From an uncultured Prevotellaceae bacterium (GTDB lineage Bacteria; Bacteroidota; Bacteroidia; Bacteroidales; Muribaculaceae), in contig CAMJXD010000007.1 of NCBI GenBank assembly GCA_946409635.1, positions 1 to 64,000 of the forward strand: DNA of 64,000 nucleotides, read 5' to 3'. This document shows positions 1 through 8,370 of the stretch, piece by piece. Below the pieces are notes generated by a model. That model did not search any database. It saw only the letters and a list, made by a program, of their open reading frames with translations, and was not told the origin of the DNA. Numbering within the stretch: position 1 is the first letter of the stretch; each line of letters begins with the position of its first letter. The position numbers were made by a program, and so were the translations under genes.

Positions 1-2292
1 GTGACGCCCGGCGTGGTCGTGGGCGGCACGATGCTCGACCGCAAGGAGAACAACTGGCTGGCGGCGGTGCACTTTGGCAAGAAGGCGCTGGGCGTGTCGT
101 TCCTGGACATCAGCACGGGCGAGTTTCTCACTGCCGAGGGCAACGAGGAGTATGTGGACAAACTGCTGGTCAACTTTTCGCCCAAGGAGGTGCTCATCGA
201 GCGCAGCAACCGTCAGCGCTTTGCCGCCACGTTCTCGTCGCGTTACCTGACGTTTGAACTCGAGGACTGGGTGTTTACCATCGACGCTGCCAACGACCGT
301 CTGCTCAAGCACTTCGAGACCCAGAACCTGAAGGGATTCGGTATCTCCAGTATGGACAACGCCATCATCGCCAGCGGAGCCATCCTGCATTACCTCGACA
401 TCACGCAGCACACCCAGCTGGGCCACATCACCCACCTGTCGCGCATCGAGGCCGAGCGCTATGTGCGCCTGGACAAGTTCACCATCCGCAACCTGGAGCT
501 GGTGGCCCCCATGAGCGACGACGGCAAGTCGCTGCTCGACGTCATCGACCGCACCATCTCGCCGATGGGCGGGCGCATGATGCGACGCTGGGTGCTGTTC
601 CCCCTGCAAGACGTGAAAGCCATCAACCGGCGCCTGGACGTGGTGGAGCACTTCATGCGTGACCCTGACGGGCGCGAGCTGGTGAAAGAGCGGCTGGAAC
701 TCATCGGTGATCTGGAGCGCCTGACCAGCAAGGCCGCCGTGGGGCGCATCACCCCGCGCGAGCTGGTGCAGCTCAAGAGTGCGCTGCAGGCCATCGAGCC
801 GATGAAGCAGTACTGTTCGCAGTCGTCATGTGAAGTGCTGCGTGCCCTGGGCGAGCAGCTGAACCCCTGCGCCCTTATCCGCGACCGCATTGAGCGCGAG
901 ATCAATCCCGATGCACCCAACCAGACTAACCGCGGCAACATCATCTGCCGTGGCGTTGATGCCCAGCTCGACGACCTGCGCGACATCTCCAGCAGCGGCA
1001 AGGACTACCTGGTGGCCATGCAGCGAGCGCTGAGCGACCAGACCGGTATCCCGAGTCTCAAGATAGCCTATAACAACGTGTTTGGCTACTACATCGAGGT
1101 GCGCAACACCCACAAGGACAAGGTGCCGCCCGAGTGGATACGCAAGCAGACGCTGGTCAACGCCGAGCGCTATGTGACCCAGGAGCTCAAGGAATATGAG
1201 GAGAAAATCCTGGGAGCCGAGGAGAAAATCCTCATCATCGAGACGCGCCTGTTCAACGAGCTGGTGACGGCCGTGACCGAGTACATTCCCGCCATCCAGA
1301 ACGACAGCGCCATCATCGCCCAGCTCGACTGCCTGAACGCACTGACGCGCGTGGCGATGGACAACCGTTACAACCGCCCCGTGCTAGACGACAGCCTGGA
1401 CATCGACATCGCCATGGGCCGCCATCCCGTCATCGAGTGCCAGCTGCCACCAGGCGAGACCTATGTGCCTAACAGCATACGCCTGAGCAACGACGACCAG
1501 CAGATCATGATCATCACGGGTCCCAACATGGCCGGTAAATCGGCCCTGCTGCGGCAGACGGCCCTCATCACCCTGATGGCCCAGATGGGCAGCTTCGTCC
1601 CTGCCGAACAGGCACGCATCGGTGTTGTCGACAAGATTTTCACGCGCGTGGGCGCCAGCGACAACATCTCGCTGGGCGAGTCCACCTTCATGGTCGAGAT
1701 GACCGAGGCCGCCGCCATCCTCAACAACATGAGCCAGCGCAGCCTCATCCTGTTCGACGAGTTGGGCAGGGGCACGAGCACCTATGACGGCATCAGCATC
1801 GCCTGGAGCATTGTCGAGCACATCCACGAGCACGCGGCAAGGCCCAAGACGCTGTTTGCCACCCACTACCACGAGCTCAACGAGATGGAGAAATCCTTCA
1901 AGCGCATCGTGAACTACAACGTGAGCGTCAAGGAGATTAACGGAAAGGTGGTGTTTGTGCGCCAGTTGGTCAAGGGAGGTAGCGAGCACAGCTTCGGTAT
2001 CCACGTGGCCAAACTAGCCGGCATGCCGCCGACGATTGTCAAGCGGGCCAACGAGGTGCTCAAGCAACTCGAGACCAACAACCGTAACGACGCGGCCATC
2101 ACCAAGGACCTGGGCGACGTAGCCAGCAGCCGCTCGGGCTACCAGCTGTCCATCTTCCAGCTCGACGACCCGGTGCTGAGCCAGATACGCGACGAGATCC
2201 TCACCATCGACATCAACAACCTCACGCCCGTCGAGGCCCTGAACAAGCTCTACGACATCAAGGGCATCCTCACCGGCAAGAAAGAACGATAA
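1..2292 (+). CDS. mutS: DNA mismatch repair protein MutS, 5'-truncated by the window edge
   Basis: MutS binds mismatched DNA and, as an ATPase, recruits MutL. The visible 763 residues begin in the stretch equivalent to the RIVTPGT region of E. coli MutS, so roughly 100 N-terminal residues, including the mismatch-reading Phe-x-Glu, lie before the window; the GTG at base 1 is not a real start. Connector, lever and clamp domains come first. The ATPase follows: Walker A GPNMAGKS at about residues 507-514, then the STFMVEMTE segment, Walker [17 protein letters not shown] near 582, and [10 protein letters not shown]-terminal helix-turn-helix with [11 protein letters not shown] and the usual short tail complete it. 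Identity is secure. A 15-bp perfect hairpin begins 7 nt after the stop codon. Confidence 0.97.
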   Translation: MTPGVVVGGTMLDRKENNWLAAVHFGKKALGVSFLDISTGEFLTAEGNEEYVDKLLVNFSPKEVLIERSNRQRFAATFSSRYLTFELEDWVFTIDAANDRLLKHFETQNLKGFGISSMDNAIIASGAILHYLDITQHTQLGHITHLSRIEAERYVRLDKFTIRNLELVAPMSDDGKSLLDVIDRTISPMGGRMMRRWVLFPLQDVKAINRRLDVVEHFMRDPDGRELVKERLELIGDLERLTSKAAVGRITPRELVQLKSALQAIEPMKQYCSQSSCEVLRALGEQLNPCALIRDRIEREINPDAPNQTNRGNIICRGVDAQLDDLRDISSSGKDYLVAMQRALSDQTGIPSLKIAYNNVFGYYIEVRNTHKDKVPPEWIRKQTLVNAERYVTQELKEYEEKILGAEEKILIIETRLFNELVTAVTEYIPAIQNDSAIIAQLDCLNALTRVAMDNRYNRPVLDDSLDIDIAMGRHPVIECQLPPGETYVPNSIRLSNDDQQIMIITGPNMAGKSALLRQTALITLMAQMGSFVPAEQARIGVVDKIFTRVGASDNISLGESTFMVEMTEAAAILNNMSQRSLILFDELGRGTSTYDGISIAWSIVEHIHEHAARPKTLFATHYHELNEMEKSFKRIVNYNVSVKEINGKVVFVRQLVKGGSEHSFGIHVAKLAGMPPTIVKRANEVLKQLETNNRNDAAITKDLGDVASSRSGYQLSIFQLDDPVLSQIRDEILTIDINNLTPVEALNKLYDIKGILTGKKER

Positions 2293-2298
2293 TGACTT

Positions 2299-2333
2299 CA
2301 AGTTTGTGAAGTGGTGAACACTTCACAAACTTG
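2299..2333. repeat. 15-bp perfect palindrome after mutS
   Basis: CAAGTTTGTGAAGTG and its exact reverse complement are separated by a 5-nt loop, directly after the mutS stop. No T-run follows on the plus strand, so it is either an imperfect terminator or a mobile palindrome. It shares CAAGTTT-n-AAGTG ends with a second hairpin about 100 bp downstream. Confidence 0.75.
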
Positions 2334-2430
2334 AGGATTACGGAGTTCGGATTAGGGATTTCGGAAAATTTTCTTGAAATCAAGGGCAAAACCCCTGGTG
2401 TTCTCATCCGTTTTCCGTCATCCGTTTTCC

Positions 2431-2469
2431 TCAAGTTTTTAAAGTGGCGCAGCTACTTTAAAAACTTGA
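2431..2469. repeat. Second 15-bp perfect palindrome, related to the preceding one
   Basis: TCAAGTTTTTAAAGT pairs exactly with ACTTTAAAAACTTGA around a 9-nt loop. Similarity to the hairpin at 2299 (both CAAGTTT...AAGTG) suggests two members of a dispersed palindrome family, not two unrelated terminators. ORFs predicted across it (2331-2669) are not convincing. Confidence 0.7.
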
Positions 2470-2486
2470 ATAATGGCGCTTTGCCG

Positions 2487-2738
2487 TCAGCTTTCCAGCA
2501 GCAGGTCTATCAGAGCCACCACATCATCAATGCTGATGTTGCCATCGTCGGTGAGGTCAGCAATACGGTTGTCGGCGTGGTTACCGGTCAACAATTGGTC
2601 AATGAGGGCAACGATGTCATCAACATCGGCACAGTCATCACCATTGATGTCACCCAGGGCGATGATTGACGGGAAACGATTCCAGTAGTCGGTCGTGCGA
2701 CAAGATGGGTGTAACTCATAACGTGACAAATATAGCAT
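2487..2738 (-). pseudogene. Orphan dockerin-like module, remnant of a larger secreted protein
   Basis: The last 55 or so residues of this 83-aa minus-strand ORF form a two-repeat dockerin: GDINGDDCADVDDIVALIDQLL followed by DLTDDGNISIDDVVALIDLLL, each with the D-x-N/D-x-D calcium-loop pattern and the I/V-x-x-LID-LL helix. Dockerins normally end a much longer secreted protein. Here the sequence upstream (higher coordinates) is not recognisably coding, no signal peptide is present, and a palindrome-rich stretch begins within about 100 bp. It is best read as the surviving 3' end of a deleted gene. A short free-standing dockerin protein cannot be excluded, but the first 28 residues look like random translation. 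Confidence 0.6.
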
Positions 2739-3026
2739 TGTTTTCCGAATTAACTTAGGAAATCCCTATTGGGGTCGCCTCCGGCGACAGATTTTGGTTA
2801 TCTGTAGCCCCCAGTGAATCAGACTCCCTCGCTCACGCTCGGTCATCTGATTTACTGGGGGTTACCACATAGGTCACCCTCCGGGTGAGAGACTGTCTTA
2901 ATCATGACACATGGTTTTGCAGGTGATCCGAAAATATCTCGGTTTTACCACCGGAATTGGTGGTTTGTGTTGAAATATTTTCTAATTTTGTGCCGCTTAA
3001 AACATACACTTATAGTAAATATTACG
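2739..3026. other. Intergenic palindromic stretch ahead of the beta-barrel gene
   Basis: Contains CCCCCAGT-n-AATCAGA...TCTGATTTACTGGGGG, an interrupted inverted repeat around CTCGCTCACGCTCGG, then CACCCTCCGGGTG at 2875-2887. A related CACCCTCCGGGTG occurs at 38026. TAATTTTG about 35 nt before the next ATG resembles a Bacteroidetes -7 box. No coding sequence is seen. Confidence 0.5.
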
Positions 3027-3593
3027 ATGAAGAAGATCTATTCAATTCTGATTGTGGCACTTGCCACTATGATGGGCTTCTCGGCACAAGCCGGGGCTCC
3101 TCAATGGGAGATTGTTGCAGGTATGAACGTGGCAAACGTTGATGCCAGTGGTTGCAGTTCACGCATCGGTTTCCATGCCGGTGTTCGATCGACCTTCGGC
3201 ATCCCGAGCGTCAGCAATGGTTTCTATGCCAATGCAGGTGCCTTGCTCTCGCTTAAGGGTTTTAAGGGTGCTGGTATCACCCTAAATCCTTTTTATCTTG
3301 ATATCCCTGTTCATGCCGGTTACAAGTATGCAGTGAATGAGAATCTTGCTTTGTTCGGAGAATTTGGTCCTTATTTTGGCATCGGTTTGTTTGGTAAGAC
3401 CGATGGCGTAAACGTCTTTAGTGACGAGGGAGGCTACAAGCGTTTTGATTTCGGATTGGGCCTGCGTGCAGGACTCGAGTTCAACCAGAAAGTGCCCGTT
3501 TCCATTGGCTATGACTTTGGTGTGCTTGATGTGGCTGACGAGGTTTCAGCCAAGAACCGCAATCTGACAATCTCTGTCGGATACAAGTTCTAA
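3027..3593 (+). CDS. Small outer-membrane beta-barrel protein
   Basis: The start was moved to the ATG at 3027 because it opens a clear signal peptide (MKKIYSILIVALATMMGFSAQAG) and follows a TAATTTTG promoter-like box; the upstream extension in the ORF track is AT-rich noncoding sequence. The 188-aa product has alternating amphipathic strands typical of the PorT/OmpW-like outer-membrane beta-barrel group: GFHAGVRSTFGIP, FYANAGALLSLKG, NENLALFGEFGPYFGIG, FGLGLRAGLEF, ending NLTISVGYKF with a terminal aromatic. It probably spans the outer membrane as a small barrel; its substrate is unknown. The lipoprotein gene 23 nt downstream is probably co-transcribed. Confidence 0.85.
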   Translation: MKKIYSILIVALATMMGFSAQAGAPQWEIVAGMNVANVDASGCSSRIGFHAGVRSTFGIPSVSNGFYANAGALLSLKGFKGAGITLNPFYLDIPVHAGYKYAVNENLALFGEFGPYFGIGLFGKTDGVNVFSDEGGYKRFDFGLGLRAGLEFNQKVPVSIGYDFGVLDVADEVSAKNRNLTISVGYKF

Positions 3594-3616
3594 AACAAAA
3601 TCAACTTATTCCGGTA

Positions 3617-4126
3617 ATGAGAAAGTTCATCAATTTATTATCTTTAGCGTTTGTGTCATTAATGGTGTCTTTATCATTGACGGCATGTGGCAATGACGAC
3701 GTGGAAGAGGATAATGCCGATGTTCGCTACGTCACGACCTATGAGGTCAAGGTAACGCCAATCACCTTGAGTTACTTCACGCTGACGGGAGACATTATCA
3801 ACGAGGAAGGTAAAATAACCGATATTGACTTGTCACATTCGGTTCACCATTTTTCGCCAATTACCACCTCAACAGTTCCTGACCATTTGCAGATCCGAGT
3901 CAATCTTGAACCTCTTCAGGGCTTAGATAAGTATTCCGGTTTTGTTGAATTAGGTATTGAAACAAAGAAGTACACGACGAGAGGTGAATATCTTGAAACG
4001 GTATATTCCAATCGCAAGGTAATGTGCTTTATCGTCGATTATCCCGCCGAAGAAATAGAAAGCGGCAACTTCGATTCACATTTCACTCTGGAAGCAATAA
4101 AGGATAACCAGGGCCGCTTGAACTAA
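3617..4126 (+). CDS. Hypothetical lipoprotein
   Basis: A 169-aa product with a lipoprotein signal peptide; the lipobox LSLTAC puts the acylated Cys at about residue 24, followed by the acidic stretch GNDDVEEDN, which fits surface-exposed Bacteroidetes lipoproteins. The mature part is a single beta-rich domain with no motif I can name. It lies 23 nt after the beta-barrel gene, so the pair is probably one transcript ended by the terminator at 4189. Its codon choice is less GC-rich than the metabolic genes around it. Confidence 0.8.
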   Translation: MRKFINLLSLAFVSLMVSLSLTACGNDDVEEDNADVRYVTTYEVKVTPITLSYFTLTGDIINEEGKITDIDLSHSVHHFSPITTSTVPDHLQIRVNLEPLQGLDKYSGFVELGIETKKYTTRGEYLETVYSNRKVMCFIVDYPAEEIESGNFDSHFTLEAIKDNQGRLN

Positions 4127-4188
4127 TAGAAACTAAGTTTCTAATCTATAACTGGCAATCGCCAACAAGATCGAAAGGTATTTATCAG

Positions 4189-4221
4189 CTCCTCCTCTAA
4201 TCTCAGAGGGGGAGTCTTTTT
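4189..4221 (+). terminator. Rho-independent terminator
   Basis: CTCCTCCTCT pairs with AGAGGGGGAG across a short loop and is followed by TCTTTTT. It closes the beta-barrel/lipoprotein transcript. Confidence 0.8.
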
Positions 4222-4239
4222 GTCACTACATTAGAATCC

Positions 4240-4261
4240 AGAATCACACTCTCAGTAATTT
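4240..4261. repeat. 22-bp direct repeat, copy 1
   Basis: AGAATCACACTCTCAGTAATTT, identical to 4841-4862. The two copies bracket about 580 bp of palindrome-rich, AT-rich DNA. Confidence 0.85.
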
Positions 4262-4574
4262 CTCCTGTTTTCCGTACAAGCATTTAGCGAAAATTGGCGA
4301 TGACTGATACTCAGTTGATTAGCATTTCTTTTCAATGCTAAATGGCGTGTTCCGCACTGCTTTTTCTTGATAGAATAAGGTCGTAGACCTTGACAAGGCC
4401 GCTGGCCTTGAATTGATCTAACCCCACGGTGCACAGGCCGTTAGGTCTGTGTGGCGTGGGGTGGACGGGGATGGGATGGACGGGCCTCGACGAGGGCCAC
4501 CCATTTCAGGCGAATGGATTGCTGCTGCTATTGGCCCCTTTCAGGGCCCGATTTTGGTGCCGAAAGTTTGAGGA

Positions 4575-4743
4575 TGTGTCATAATTCAGTTGCTGGCTTT
4601 TAATCGGCCTAACGGCCGAAAAATTAAACAAAATTTTGTATAAAAATTAAACAAAATCAATTTTTATTTTAATTTTATTTATAATTTTGTTAAATTTCTC
4701 CGTGCGCAGCACGGACAATCATGCAGGCTTGAATTATGACACA
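4575..4743. repeat. AT-rich segment bounded by a 14-bp inverted repeat
   Basis: TGTGTCATAATTCA and TGAATTATGACACA are exact inverted copies about 140 bp apart, around a run of AAATTAAACAAAATT-type sequence. A near copy of the right end (ATGCAGGCCTGAATGATGACACA) lies at 52867. This fits a degenerate miniature element; no transposase is present. Confidence 0.5.
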
Positions 4744-4840
4744 ACCTCCTTATACAAGTCAAGGCCGCTGGCCTTGTGCAGGCCTTCGACCTGCTTTGAC
4801 GCACTCGATGACTGCGACGTGTCCCAATGCGGAAAACAAG

Positions 4841-4862
4841 AGAATCACACTCTCAGTAATTT
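4841..4862. repeat. 22-bp direct repeat, copy 2
   Basis: Identical to 4240-4261, in the same orientation. Confidence 0.85.
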
Positions 4863-5101
4863 TGTCTAAAATCATTCAACAGCGCTGAACTGAATTCTTT
4901 TCCTGCGTCCTTCTCATTGAACTCCTTCGGTCGCATCACCTGGGCATAGTACAAGTAGAGGACCGGTGGCCGATTCCATTCTCGTAATGGGAATTACACA
5001 TTTTGCGTTACACATTTTGTTGAATTGAAAAAAGTGTTGTACTTTTACATGTTAAAAACATGAGTCACCTGCATCTCACTTAAACCCATATCATACACTA
5101 T

Positions 5102-6361
5102 ATGAACCGCAACGATTTTGAAATCATGGCCCCTGTGGGCTCCTGGGAATCACTGTATGCCGCCCAGCAGGGCGGTGCCGATGCCATCTACTTCGGCATC
5201 GAAGGGCTGAACATGCGTTCGCGCTCGAGCGTCAACTTCACGCTCGAGGACCTGCACACCATCGCACAGTGGTGTCACGAGCACGGCATGAAGAGCTACC
5301 TGACGGTCAACACCATCGTCTATGACGAGGACATCGACTACATGCACCAGATTGTCACCGCCGCCCGCGATGCTCAGGTGAGCGCCATCATCGCCAGCGA
5401 CATGGCCACCATCCTGTTTGCCCGCAGCATCGGTGTGGAAGTGCACATCTCCACCCAGGTCAACGTGAGCAACAGTGAGGCCGTGCGCTATTATGCCCAG
5501 TGGGCCGACGTCATGGTGCTGGCCCGCGAACTGAACCTGGAGCAGGTGAAGAGAATCACCGATTTCATCGAGCAGAATGACGTGCGCGGGCCTCATGGCG
5601 AGCGCGTGAGGCTGGAGATGTTCTGCCACGGTGCGCTGTGCATGGCAGTGAGCGGCAAGTGCTACATGAGCCTGCACCAGGAGAACACCAGTGCCAACCG
5701 CGGTGCCTGCCGCCAGATATGCCGCCGCGGCTACATCGTCACCGACCGTGAGAATGGCGACGAACTGGCCATCGAGAACAAGTACATCATGTCGCCCAAG
5801 GACCTGAAGACCATCCACTTCCTCAACAAGATGGTGGATGCGGGAGTCACGGTCTTCAAGATCGAGGGCCGCGCCCGTGGGCCCGAATACGTGCGCACAG
5901 TCGTGGGCTGCTATGACGAGGCGCTGAAGGCCATCTGTGACGGCACCTATGGTGACGAGCAACGCATCAACGATTGGAACGAGCGTCTGGCCAAGGTCTT
6001 CAACCGCGGCTTCTGGGACGGCTACTACATGGGGCAGCGACTGGGCGAGTGGTCGGCCAAGTATGGCTCCAGCGCCACAAGGGTCAAGAAATATGTGGCC
6101 AAGGGCATCCGTTACTACAGCAAGCTGGGCGTGGCCGAGTTCCTGATGGAGGCCGGCGAGCTGCACGTAGGCGACGAGGCCTGGATCATAGGCCCCACCA
6201 CGGGCGCCATTCCGCTGACCATCGAGGAGATACGCGTCGATCTCAAGCCCGTCGAGAAAACCGTCAAGGGCGAACACTTCTCCATCGCCGTCTCCGAGAA
6301 AATCCGCCCCAGCGACAAACTCTACCTGTGGCAACCCGTCACGCCAGTGAAGCAGGGGTGA
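5102..6361 (+). CDS. Peptidase U32 family protein (TrhP/YhbU-like)
   Basis: Family members collect under peptidase U32, although the characterised bacterial ones (TrhP, RlhA) act in RNA hydroxylation and the UbiU/UbiV pair in O2-independent ubiquinone hydroxylation. The 419-aa protein opens with the TIM-barrel signature MAPVGSWESLYAAQQGGADAIYFG. It contains the U32 motif EMFCHGALCMAVSGKCYMS near residue 172, followed by GACRQICRRGY; these Cys residues match the family's Fe-S ligands. KIEGRARGPEYV lies further on. The C-terminal 80 residues form a beta-rich domain. The length and the retained cysteines favour a tRNA-hydroxylation role like TrhP over proteolysis, but the substrate is inference. 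Confidence 0.9.
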   Translation: MNRNDFEIMAPVGSWESLYAAQQGGADAIYFGIEGLNMRSRSSVNFTLEDLHTIAQWCHEHGMKSYLTVNTIVYDEDIDYMHQIVTAARDAQVSAIIASDMATILFARSIGVEVHISTQVNVSNSEAVRYYAQWADVMVLARELNLEQVKRITDFIEQNDVRGPHGERVRLEMFCHGALCMAVSGKCYMSLHQENTSANRGACRQICRRGYIVTDRENGDELAIENKYIMSPKDLKTIHFLNKMVDAGVTVFKIEGRARGPEYVRTVVGCYDEALKAICDGTYGDEQRINDWNERLAKVFNRGFWDGYYMGQRLGEWSAKYGSSATRVKKYVAKGIRYYSKLGVAEFLMEAGELHVGDEAWIIGPTTGAIPLTIEEIRVDLKPVEKTVKGEHFSIAVSEKIRPSDKLYLWQPVTPVKQG

Positions 6362-6411
6362 ATTGTTGAGCATTTTGTTGTTTATTAACATACCTATAAA
6401 ATTAATTGCTT

Positions 6412-8250
6412 ATGAAAAAGATTTCTTTAGTGATGCTTCTTGCCGTGATGGCGGCAATGAACACGTGGGCCCAGGGGCTGACGGCATCGTTTGCCGCCGA
6501 GGAGGCTTCGGTGCCCTATTACCAGATGGGTTGGGACAGCCCCGAGGAGTTTGCTACCTGGACCTATGAGTCCACCAACAGCAGCAACACGTGGAAACAG
6601 GGCAACCGCTCGCAGTCGTTTACGTCGATTGACGGGTCGAGCACGGCCTCGATGATCCTCGACTATGCTTCAGGCCAGAACGAGACAGCCACTTCGCCTG
6701 CTATTGAGATCAGGCCGGGCAGCACGCTCGAGTTTTACTGCTATGCCAGTGGCATCTATCTGGTGTATGGCGCGTGGAAACTGTATGCCATCGTAGACGG
6801 CACACCCACGTTGCTCATCGACCAGTTCATGTGGGCCCAGAATGCTGGCTATGACGGTCCCAGCTGGGAGCGCTTCACGGTCGACCTTGCTGAGTATGCC
6901 GGCAAGCAGGTACAGTTCTCGTTTGTCTACCAGGGCGACTACGGCGAGGACGAGGCCATCGACGGCTTTAAGATACTGCAGGCCGACGAGGGCGATGATG
7001 CTGTGATCAACATCAAGGTGGGCGAGAGCGTTCACTTCAAGGACACGTCGACGGGCAATGTCAGCTCGTGGAACTGGACCTTTGAGGGCGGCGAGCCCGC
7101 CACCAGCACCGATCAGCATCCCGTCGTGACCTACAACCGCGCCGGCAGCTATACCGTGACGCTCACCGTGAGCGACGGAACGTCGAGTGCCACCAAGTCG
7201 CGCACAGCCTATGTCAACGTGCATGCCGAGGCTCCGGTAGCCCGTGTGGGCCTGCCCGACGGCTCATACATGTCGCCGTGGGTGCTGATGTTTGCGCCCA
7301 TCAATGTTCCCTTGACGTTCAAGGATGCCTCTACCGGCAACCCCACGTCGTGGGAGTGGACCTTCTACGGCACAGATATCACGACCAGCTACGAGCAGTC
7401 GCCTACGGTGACCTATCTGCAGGAGGGACGCTACGGTCTGGGTCTTAAGGTTGAAAACGAAATGGGCTCGAGCGAAGACGTGTATGTGAGGTCTGCAATC
7501 CAGGCCGGTGGCGAACAGGAAATCTGGAACATCGCTCCCGAGGAGACCGAGGACCTGATGATGATGGAGATGGGCTGGTATGGCAACTATGCCGGCACCA
7601 ACTGGCTGGGAATCGGAGAGTTTGCCGAGCACTATGACGCTCCGCTGGCCGATGCCGAGATCAGGCAAGTGAACGTGTACTTCGGCAAAACCACCGCAGG
7701 TTCGACCGATGCCGACATCGAGATGAAGATCATGAGTGCCGGTGACGACGGCATGCCCGACGAGGTGCTGGGCGTGACTAGCGTGAAGGCCGGCAATCTG
7801 GCCTTTGACCCGACTACGGTCAACGCCACCGAATTTGTGTTTGACGAGCCCGTGAAGATTCCTGCCGGAACAGAGTTCTTTGCTGTTGTGGGTCCCTTCC
7901 CCAACGGAGACGGTGATGACATCGCCATGCTGCTGGCTCGCCGTAACGTGGGCGAGAAGTGCACCGGTTACCACTTTGTGTATGACGAGGAAAATTATGA
8001 GTACCTCGAGACCGGAACCTGGTACCAGAACACCGACGATCCCCTGTCGCTGGCCATGGCACCCGTGCTCCGATTTGTAGAGCCCAGTGAACCCACGGGC
8101 ATTGACCAGCCTGTAGTCGACAAGCAGGTTATGGGCCGTACCTATTATAATGTCACCGGCATGTCGAGCACGACGCCCTTTGACGGCGTGAACATCGTGG
8201 TGACCAGCTATAGCGACGGCACATACAGCACAGCCAAGGTGCTCAAATAA
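6412..8250 (+). CDS. Secreted PKD-domain protein with a sorting-type C-terminus
   Basis: The start is the ATG at 6412 (MKKISLVMLLAVMAAMNTWAQG, a signal peptide); the track's TTG is two codons earlier. Residues of about 35-200 look like a jelly-roll carbohydrate-binding or MAM-like beta-sandwich (WKLYAIVDGTPTLLIDQF, FVYQGDYGEDEAIDGFKIL). Two PKD domains follow, with the hallmarks SSWNWTFEGGEPATST...PVVTYNRAGSYTVTLTVSD and TSWEWTFYGTDITTS...PTVTYLQEGRYGLGLKVEN. Then comes a beta-domain of the kind repeated in Bacteroidales secreted proteins (IRQVNVYFGKT, PAGTEFFAVVGPF). The end, GVNIVVTSYSDGTYSTAKVLK, resembles a type IX secretion C-terminal signal. Likely exported to the cell surface as an adhesin or enzyme accessory; no catalytic residues were recognised. 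Confidence 0.85.
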   Translation: MKKISLVMLLAVMAAMNTWAQGLTASFAAEEASVPYYQMGWDSPEEFATWTYESTNSSNTWKQGNRSQSFTSIDGSSTASMILDYASGQNETATSPAIEIRPGSTLEFYCYASGIYLVYGAWKLYAIVDGTPTLLIDQFMWAQNAGYDGPSWERFTVDLAEYAGKQVQFSFVYQGDYGEDEAIDGFKILQADEGDDAVINIKVGESVHFKDTSTGNVSSWNWTFEGGEPATSTDQHPVVTYNRAGSYTVTLTVSDGTSSATKSRTAYVNVHAEAPVARVGLPDGSYMSPWVLMFAPINVPLTFKDASTGNPTSWEWTFYGTDITTSYEQSPTVTYLQEGRYGLGLKVENEMGSSEDVYVRSAIQAGGEQEIWNIAPEETEDLMMMEMGWYGNYAGTNWLGIGEFAEHYDAPLADAEIRQVNVYFGKTTAGSTDADIEMKIMSAGDDGMPDEVLGVTSVKAGNLAFDPTTVNATEFVFDEPVKIPAGTEFFAVVGPFPNGDGDDIAMLLARRNVGEKCTGYHFVYDEENYEYLETGTWYQNTDDPLSLAMAPVLRFVEPSEPTGIDQPVVDKQVMGRTYYNVTGMSSTTPFDGVNIVVTSYSDGTYSTAKVLK

Positions 8251-8292
8251 GCGCAAGCAGCTATAGCGGCTGATCGGTAGAACCGTGAAGAC

Positions 8293-8344
8293 AGAGAGCC
8301 CTAAGGGTCGAGAAGACGACACTTGGGGCTCTCTCATTGCCGTA
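8293..8344. terminator. Probable terminator between convergent genes
   Basis: AGAGAGCCC and GGGCTCTCT form a 9-bp stem with a long loop, between the PKD gene and the convergent dockerin-SusD gene. There is no strong T-run on either side. Confidence 0.5.
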
Positions 8345-8370
8345 TTACAGCTGGCGTCGGCTCAAGGTGA

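Larger units (their letters stand above)
4222..5101. other. Gene-free repeat-rich intergenic region
   Basis: No credible gene; the 60-aa ORFs here have no recognisable features. It holds a 22-bp direct repeat (4240-4261 and 4841-4862), two copies of the palindrome CAAGGCCGCTGGCCTTG (4395-4411, 4760-4776), further GGCC-type palindromes, and an AT-rich core bracketed by the inverted repeat TGTGTCATAATTCA (4575-4588) / TGAATTATGACACA (4730-4743). The last 80 nt carry TACTTTTA, a possible -7 box for the U32 gene. Confidence 0.7.

Noticed and set aside
2331-2669. 112-aa plus-strand ORF after mutS
   Set aside because: It crosses two palindromes and is antisense to the dockerin remnant; no signal or domain.
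4252-4869. Small ORFs in the repeat-rich intergenic region
   Set aside because: About 60 aa each, crossing palindromes, with no start context or motif.
5150-6391. 413-aa minus-strand ORF opposite the U32 gene
   Set aside because: Antisense shadow with His/Val/Asp-rich composition that is an artefact of GC-rich codon third positions; the plus-strand gene has clear family motifs.
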